From NCBI GenBank assembly GCA_023392975.1, contig JAEWNA010000258.1:1-9165 (forward strand): 9,165 nucleotides of DNA, given 5' to 3'. A program made the position numbers and the translations under genes. How positions within the stretch are numbered: the first letter of the stretch is position 1; every line of letters begins with the position of its first letter. Under the pieces are notes generated by a model that worked only from the letters and a program-made list of their open reading frames with translations, had not been told where the DNA came from and ran no database searches. Shown here piece by piece: positions 1-7,400 of the stretch. Source of the stretch: Pseudomonadota bacterium. GTDB lineage: Bacteria; Pseudomonadota; Gammaproteobacteria; Xanthomonadales; Xanthomonadaceae.

Positions 1-1407
1 GCCGGTGACAGGTGCGTCGGCATTGCTTGTGAAGGTTCCGAATCGGACGAGGCCGGTTCCCTTCGGGGTCAGCTGGACATCGATGTTCGTGTCTGTTCCT
101 TGGGCGCCATACTGCACGGCGCTTCCAGCGGCTGCGCCATAGACCATCGGGAAGTTGGCCCGACCAGTCGCAACCGAGACGCGGAACTGTGTGGCCCCGG
201 CACTGGTCTCCGTGATGTCGAATGCGCCGTTCGCAAGCTGGAGACTGGGGGATGCAGCGGTCGTCGTTGTTGCGAAGTAGATGAAGCTGCCCGGCCCGCC
301 GGAATGGTGGCTGCGGATAAGCGATCCACTGGGGATCGCAAAGGCCTCCTTCACGCCGCCGCCAAGATCGACGAGCGCCGTCGACATCATGTTGATGCCA
401 ACGCGGAACTTCATCGGATTCGGAACGATCTGGATCGCGGCAGATGCATCGAACTGCCCCAAGGCCGACCACTCTGCGCCGCTCGCAATCTGAATGCCGA
501 CGACATCGCCCTGCTGGAACGGAGTTGGTGTGATGGCCGATGCCAGCGTTCGAGTGTCGACCTCAAGGCCGTAGGTCTCACCTCCTGCCGCCGTGACTCG
601 GTGTCCCTCGAAATATCCACCCCACGCCTTTGTCGCCAGCGTCGCGTTGTCGTTCCACGCCAGTCCAAAGATCGGAAGCGTTGCCGTGCCTACCGCCGTG
701 AAATCCTTGCTCCTGATGGCAGAAAACACGCCGATCGCGCTGTTGGCGCTGCTGTTGTTGGCGACACCGAAAATCGAGCTGACCGAGGGTCCAGAACTGA
801 ATCCGCCATCCACCCAGTTTGCAGAAACCCAGTCTTGGGCGACATTCGGGAACAACCCGTCATTGTCGGCTGCCGCCTGCAGCAGCAGGCGATCATTGAG
901 ACGATGGATCCGCGCACCGTTCTGCCCGAAGTGCTGACCGGTGCCCGTCTGGTTGATCGCGCCGCCGGCCGCGGTCCCAGACAGTCCTAGACCGAGCCCG
1001 GTCGTTGCGTTCTTGATGTCGGGGCGCAGCAACATGTCGCCGGACGCCAACCGTGCGTCCTGTTCCTGCAGGATGCGGATTGCGCGGTCGAACATCTCCT
1101 CGACCGTGCCCTCAAGGAACACCCCGGCCGTCCGCAGCACGTCCGGCTGCGTCAGCGGCGTCGATCGCGTCACGCGCCACTTCTTCCCGGATGCGATGGC
1201 CGACAGCGGCGTGACCACGCCGCCGTTCGTCGACTGCGTCACCGTGTAGTGCACGCCGAGCGTCTTCGGGGTCTCGGCTTCTGTGGCGATGTCGACTTCG
1301 AACACGCCGAGATCTGAGGCCTGCCCGAACGTCCAGGTGATCGGGATGGGCGCGATGATGCCAGACCCCACCGACTCGATGGGATCGTAAGAGGTATTGA
1401 CGGTCAT
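1..1407 (-). CDS. Tail fibre or tailspike-type protein (3' end outside window)
   Basis: An ATG at 1405-1407 opens a stop-free frame of 469 codons that runs off the left edge. It follows the giant gene after 20 bases and has a GGAG ribosome binding site six bases upstream. Residues 1-130 resemble the N-terminal adaptor found on many podovirus tail fibres and tailspikes, which fixes the fibre to the tail: a small beta-rich domain (HYTVTQSTNGGVVTP), then RSTPLTQPDVLR, then the helix VEEMFDRAIRILQEQDARL. After residue 130 the sequence is rich in Gly, Ser, Thr and Ala and looks beta-structured, including WGGYFEGHR and a GLEVDTRTL stretch seen in similar tail proteins. QLTPKGTGLVRFG (445-457) followed by a NADAPVTG-like stretch usually lies near the C-terminus of such proteins, so only a short part is probably missing. 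No depolymerase active site can be identified. Likely role: host receptor binding at the tail tip. Confidence 0.85.
   Translation of the reverse strand, partial: MTVNTSYDPIESVGSGIIAPIPITWTFGQASDLGVFEVDIATEAETPKTLGVHYTVTQSTNGGVVTPLSAIASGKKWRVTRSTPLTQPDVLRTAGVFLEGTVEEMFDRAIRILQEQDARLASGDMLLRPDIKNATTGLGLGLSGTAAGGAINQTGTGQHFGQNGARIHRLNDRLLLQAAADNDGLFPNVAQDWVSANWVDGGFSSGPSVSSIFGVANNSSANSAIGVFSAIRSKDFTAVGTATLPIFGLAWNDNATLATKAWGGYFEGHRVTAAGGETYGLEVDTRTLASAITPTPFQQGDVVGIQIASGAEWSALGQFDASAAIQIVPNPMKFRVGINMMSTALVDLGGGVKEAFAIPSGSLIRSHHSGGPGSFIYFATTTTAASPSLQLANGAFDITETSAGATQFRVSVATGRANFPMVYGAAAGSAVQYGAQGTDTNIDVQLTPKGTGLVRFGTFTSNADAPVTG
1018..1407 (-). other. Tail fibre N-terminal adaptor domain (residues 1-130)
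   Basis: This domain attaches the fibre to the virion. The visible signature is a beta-rich segment with YTVT near residue 54, the TRSTPLTQPDVLR motif at about 80-92, and an amphipathic helix with VEEMFDRAIRILQEQ at about 102-116. The spacing and order match the conserved head of many podovirus tail fibres. The assignment is from remembered family features, not from an alignment. Confidence 0.7.
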
Positions 1408-1413
1408 GGGTTA

Positions 1414-1418
1414 CTCCG
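1414..1418 (-). promoter_or_regulatory. Ribosome binding site of the tail fibre gene
   Basis: On the minus strand CGGAG lies six bases upstream of the ATG at 1405-1407, within the 20-base gap after the giant gene. It fixes the start of the tail fibre frame. No promoter or terminator is seen in the gap, so the genes are probably co-transcribed. Confidence 0.8.
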
Positions 1419-1427
1419 TGGGGGAGG

Positions 1428-4400
1428 TCAGTTCTTCTTTTCTTGACGGACGGCGAAGTCCAGCGGGGAGACATCCTCGCCGTCGTGAACGCGCCACAGC
1501 GCATCGGCCGTGGTGTTGATCTGGGATGAGGGGATGCCGGCTGCGACGCCGGAGACGTTGACGGCCTGCTTCAGATCCTTGCGGTCGAGATTCCCGTCGA
1601 ACCATGCCGCGGTCGCGTCAGAGAGCGTGGCCCAACCGCGGTCCATGACGCCCTGCGCCGTGTACCCGCGACCTTCTGTTGCCAACTGCGAAACCAGCGG
1701 GATCGTCGCAAGCGAGCCGAATGCCGTCTCCTTCGTGATGTACGCGATCCAGTCGTCGAGGACGCTGTCGTCATCGTCAGCATCCTTCGGCAACCCACCG
1801 CGCGCGAGTCCGGAGATCATGGCCTCGATCGCGAACAGCTGCACCATGTCGACGGTGAACTTCGCAACCTGCATCGGGCTAGTGAAGGACGTGGCTTGGT
1901 ACTTCTCGCGCGCGACGTTGCCCTTCGCGATCATGTACGACAGCAGCATGGTCGAGGTCTTCACCAGCTCGGACTGTCGGTGCTTCTCGTCCAGCGTGCC
2001 GCGGCTGATCGACGACTTGTCGAAGAATCCTTCGGGTGACTGCGCGCGCACCACGAGGTCGTCGGCGAATGCCCGGGCCTTCTCGATGTCGCCGTCGAAT
2101 TTCTTCAGGCCGAGGCGTTCGCCAGCGAGCCACGTCGCCGCGTCGGCGATCATCTGGAACCGCGCCATGGGGACGTATCCCCAGCGGATCATCGATGCAT
2201 GCGTCGCCTTCAGCGCGCCGGCGCGCTGCGACTGCACCATCTCGACCGCCTCGGGGATCTGACCGAAGCGCTCGCGCATGAACGCCGACTTCTCACGGAT
2301 TTCGTTCCAGATGGAGTTCGGGCCGAACCACCACTTCGACAGCAGCAGGCGGACGCCATGGAGTGCGTTTCGGTTGCCGATGATGCTGCCAGTCTGGATG
2401 ATGCCGGAGACCTGAAGCGCTGCGGCGGCGGGCTTGTAGGTCAGAACCGCGGCCGTGGTGTTCAGGCGCGCGAACCGCAACACCTTCTCCGTAGTCGAGC
2501 GCGCGCCCATCTCGCCGGCCGCCACATCCTTCAACCACAGCTCCAGCGCCTTGAGGTGCGAGCGCTTGCCGGTCGAGATCGCCGCGTCGGCGAACTGCGA
2601 GCCGTGCAGGACGTTGTGCACGTAGGCGACCGCATCGCCGAGGTAGAGGTCGCGGATCACGTCCCGCATGTGGCTGGTCGCGATGTCGAGGCCGAGGGAG
2701 ACGGTCTTGCCACCACTGCCGACGCGCTCGATCGTGTGGCCGTTCCGGGTGGCGGCCTTGGCCGTGCGCCCGACGCGCAGGCTGTTGTAGATGTCGTCGA
2801 TCTCGTTCAGCGTCGTACCGTAACCGCTGCGTTCGGCGTCGTACTTCAGAGGGAAGTAGCCGCCACGGACGTGAACCATCTCGCCGGACGCGGCCTCGAT
2901 CGTGTAGCTCATGCCGTCGACCTTCTCAGGCATGAGCCCGGTCCGCCGGCGCTGCGTCTCCGCGATCTCCAGCCAGTAGGCATTGACCTTGTCGACGATG
3001 TCCTGCACGAACGCGAAGTCGCGCGCGTCCAGGGTCCGCAGCAGCTCCACAGCCTGCGCCTCCGTCAGGCGGGACTTGGCCTGCGTGAGGATCGCCTCAC
3101 GGTTCCCGTCGCTGCCCCAGTTCATCGCCAGAGACAGGATGCGGCCCTTCGACCAATGATCCTTGACCGACTCGCGCCACACCGGCGAGTCGAGGCGCCG
3201 CAGCTCCTCCTTCGTGTAGTGCTTGGCATAGATCGCCGCAACCTCGTCCTGCATCTTGTGCATGGCCGGGATGACGCGCTCGTACATGGCCGTGCGGATC
3301 GGCTGGATCACGTTCGCCCACACCGCGCCGCCATCCTCGTAGCCGTCAAGCTCGCGGGCGACGTTCGTCGGCAGTACGCGCCCCACGTCGAGGTCTGCGA
3401 TCGCAGCGCTGAACCGCTCGCGCTTCGTCGGGTCTCCGGTGCGCTCGGGAACGGCTGCATGTGCCGCCCGGATCGAGGCGGCCATCTCGGCATCGACCGC
3501 CTCCCGATCGCGTTCCTGCCCCGCCAGCCACAGCAGGGTCTTCGTCTTCGCGAGGTGCTCGATCTGCTTGATCGTGTCCACGACGCCGCGGATGTCCGTG
3601 TGCGTCATGTCGCGGATGTTGGTCAGACCGGAGTCGGCCAGAAGCTTTGCAGGGATGTCGACCGGGTTGCCGGCGTCCTCCTGCCGCTTGACCCACTCGG
3701 CCAGGCGCTGCCGCCGCTGAACGTCGGGCCCGGACACCTGCTTCAGCTCGACGGCCTCCAGCAGCGCATCGACCTGCTCAAGGTAGTCGTGGCCGGCCTT
3801 GCCGAGCCGTGCCCGGCGATCGTTTGAGGACACCCGGCGCAGGTAGTTGAGGTCGCGCTCGAACTGGTCCTGCGCCTCGCGGGCGACGCTGTAGAGTGAG
3901 ACGTTGAGCGCCTGCTGCCGCTTCGCCTTCAGAGCTGCTCCGAAATCGCGCTTCGCCGCGGCCTGCAGCGCTTCCCGGGCGGCCCGGCGCTCGGCGACGA
4001 GGTAGTCATTGGGTCGCAGCTGACGCGGCGTCTTGCCCGCGATCTGCCGCTCGGCGATGGCGCGCATGATCCGCGGCGACGGCGCAGGTTCGCCGGCGAG
4101 GTCCGAGAGCAGCGCCAGCTCTCGTTCCAGCAGCTTGACCCGCTTCGACCCGTGGACGGCATCCATCGCCTTTTCGGGCAGCGAGCCGTCCGTCATCGGG
4201 TCGCCGTGGCGCTCGCGCATGATGGCGTCGGTCTCGGCGTCGACCCTCGCGAGGGTGTCGGGAGCATTCGCGAGGGCTCGCAGCAGGTCGTCGCCGGAGG
4301 TGTAGCCCAGCATCGCCGCGGCCTCGTCCGGGTGGACGCCGCCGGACTTGGCGTAGGTCTTCCCCAGCCGCTTCAGGTAGGCCTCGCCCCAGTTGGCAAC

Positions 4401-7400
4401 GATGGCCTCGCGGTCCAGCTTCAGGCCGGCCAGCGGCTCCGCCAGCTCCACCCCGTCTACGACCTTCCGGCCGTTCAGGATGTTCAGCGCGCGCACGGCC
4501 GGCGTCGCCTCGTACTTCGCCGCCACCTCCTCGCGGACCTTCGTGCGCTCCTCCTTCCACCACTTCCGCTGCTCGCGCTGCAGGGCGCCCACGGTCTTGT
4601 TGAAGACGTCCTTGCGCGCCTCCTCCGTGGCCGCTTCAACCTCGGCGAGGTAGTCGGCCCACTGCCTGTCGGTCAGCCCCAGCGCCTTCGCCTCGCTGGC
4701 GTCGCGCGCGATCGGCCGCATCCCCTGGCGCACCTTGGCCGCCTCGATCTCGTCGTCGGAGGCGAGCATGCGGTCGAAGACGCTGCGGACGTCATCGGTG
4801 AGGTTGACGTTCAACGCCTTCAGCGAGCGGTAGACGCCGAGGATCCACGCCGAGAACTTGGCGAAGATGCCCTGCAACTCCGGGCTGGGCGCCTTGCCCT
4901 CGCCGACGTAGGACTCGAAGCCGCGGGCGAACTGCTCAAGGTGGTCGGTCGTCAGCGCATCCGCGTTTTCGGCACCGAACCAGCCAAGCAGCGCATCGAA
5001 GTCCGCCTTGATCTCTGGATTCTCGTCCGTCGCAAGGTCGCGCATGACCTCGAAGAAGAAGTGCGCGGACTCGTGCAGGAAGGTCGAGCGGTCGGCGTTC
5101 TCGAACAGCTGGATCGACATGCGCCGATCCGGGAAGATGTTGATCTGGCCGCGGGGGCCGCTTGCGTTGTTCTGCTGATTCAGGATGGACGGGTCGTTCG
5201 GGTCGAACGTGCCGCGGTTGGCCGCCGCAGACTTGACCTGCGTCGGATCGAAGACGGCCAGAACGTCGGGATTCTGCACCGTAAATCTACCGACCTGTTC
5301 GGTCCCGCCCGAGACAATCAGGCCGTCATGCCCTTGCGCGATCAACTCATCGCGCCAGCGATTGAACCACTCTCCATCCTTGGCATGACTGTCGCGAATG
5401 CTGTTCCACTTTTCGAGCGTGATGCGCTTTGGGTTTTCCACCTTCAGGTAAACGGGGATCATGTTCCCGCCGAACAATTCGGCGAACGATTCCTGATTGG
5501 CGAACCAGAAGCCGAACTTAGACGGTCCGCTGCCGCCCTTGGATCGGTCAAATACTTCAAACGGCGTCGAATCTGTCCCGTGATACACGACCAGCGGACT
5601 TCCGTTCTCGTCGACGACCTTGGAATCGCCAAACCACCGCTTGAACTCCGGCGTCTTGGTCTGGTCTGCAGGCGCCGACTGGAACAGACTACGGACCGCA
5701 TCCGCAGCCCTCGCGATCAGCCCCCGGCTTGCGGCGGTTCGTTGCGGTTCCTGATTCGCACCGACACCACCTTCTCCCCGGGCGCGAGGCTGAAGTCGGC
5801 GAGGCTTCCCGCGTCCTCGCGGCTTGTCTCGAATGCCGGCGCGGAGTCGTTCGCGCTTGCTGGCGTTTGCGGCGGTGTCGGCGGATTGGTAGTCGTGTCC
5901 GGTGCCATAGGTCAGTCCGATTCCGTTGTACGTGAGAGAACGAATTCTGCCGGCGGCGTCGGTCACGTCAATGTCGATCGCGACGTTCTCCAGCTTCTGC
6001 TGGACCTCGCGCATGACCTGATCGGCCTTGCCCCGGTCTTGGAAGCGCGCCGCGAACTCGTCGCCGCTGCGGCGGTAGAAGCGGACGCCATCGCCTTCCG
6101 AGGCAAGCAGCACCGCGCCGAGCGCGCGGAGCACCTTGTCCGCGTGCTCATGGCCGATCGCGTCGTTCAGCTTCTTGAGGCCGTCCATGTCGGCCGCAGC
6201 GACCGTCGACCAGCCCAGCGACTCGTCCTCCTCAAACGCGCGCTGGTTGCGCATGCCGGTGAGGCGGTCGGTCCGAAGCTCGTTCTCGAGCTCGGCCACG
6301 CGGGCGCGGAGCTGTTCGATCTCCACTTCCTTAGGGATGGCGGGCTGAAAAAGAGATCGCCCACTGTTGATGTCGTAATAGCTGCCATCGATCATATTGA
6401 GGCTCAAGAAATCATCAATTCCTTGCCGCCCCTTCGAAAGCAGGGCAATGGTGTCGTTCTGACTTGCATCCTGCGTGTTGAATTCCGGATTGGCTCCAGC
6501 TCTTTGTGCTGCAGCAAGAGAATGATGCCCGTCAGTCACAACGCGCACATAGCCGACGCCTTCCACCTTGAACACCGGAGAAACGGATACTGAAAAATCC
6601 TGTGAGTCCAATTTCTCAGAGACAATGTTATTGTCTAGGTAATGTTGCGCGCTAATTGTCAGTGGGTTGTTTTTCGTTCCAGTGAGCTGCCGTTGATTCA
6701 AGGTTTCAGCGGGGACATCTGCATTTGACCCATTCCTCAACCCCGCCATGTACCGCTGGTACAGCCCGAACGCATCCTGCCCGGAGCGCGCGGCAAACTG
6801 GCCGAACGCAGCGCCCCACAGCTTCGCCTGCGCCTCGGCCTGCGCCGGGCTGTAGCGATCGGTTGCGACCAGTTGACCCATGACGTCGTCGACGACCTGC
6901 TGCCGGCTGTCGGGCGTCGCCGGCGTGGCGCGCGCCGCGGCGTCCGTGGTGTCGCCGGCGAACTTCGCGGCTTCCTCGTCCAGCCGCTCCATCTCGGCGA
7001 CGGAGATGCCGTTCGGGTCGAGCCGCGCATGACGGTTGACCTCCTCGGCGTTCGGCATGCGCGAGACCGTCGTCGCCCACTTCGCCAGCGGGATCGAGAG
7101 GTCGCCGGACGCCATCTGCTCGGCGAGCGCATCCTGTCCGCCCACCATGTCGGCGAGCGTCGCGGGATCGTTCTGAAACAGCGTGCGCGCGGCCTCGGCG
7201 CTCAGGTGCACGCGCTGGTCGCCGGAGACGGCCCGGGCGGCGGCCTCAAGGTCCGGCGCGCTGCGCTCGCCCAGCTTCGACTCGGCCGCGGCCTGTGTGA
7301 CCGCCTGCAGCGCCTGGTGATCGCGCGCGGTCCGGATGCGGTCGTAGGCGAAGCCCGAGACCTCGCCCGGGGTCGACGCCAGCTCGCCGACAGCTTCAAG

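Noticed and set aside
100..990. A 296-codon open frame on the plus strand
   Set aside because: Antisense to the tail fibre frame, which has a ribosome binding site, family motifs and no stop; the plus-strand translation is Arg/Cys-rich and unlike a real protein.
1..1407. A diversity-generating retroelement target in the tail fibre, as in some Bordetella phages
   Set aside because: No reverse transcriptase, template repeat or second copy of any fibre segment is present in the window, and the C-terminus is missing.
1408..1427. A terminator or promoter between the giant gene and the tail fibre gene
   Set aside because: The gap is only 20 bases, with no inverted repeat, T-run or promoter boxes; it holds just a ribosome binding site.
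2199..3827. A 542-codon open frame on the plus strand
   Set aside because: Antisense shadow of the helical and C-terminal regions of the giant gene, with biased composition and no recognisable motif.
4006..4563. A 185-codon minus-strand frame overlapping the giant gene
   Set aside because: It is an out-of-frame reading of the helical region, rich in Arg, Gly and Ala, without motif or ribosome binding site; codon bias supports the giant frame there.
4152..6593. An 813-codon open frame on the plus strand
   Set aside because: It is antisense to the giant gene, whose frame carries recognisable domains. The long opening results from high third-position GC. The translation is low-complexity, Arg/Leu/Val-rich and shows no domain.
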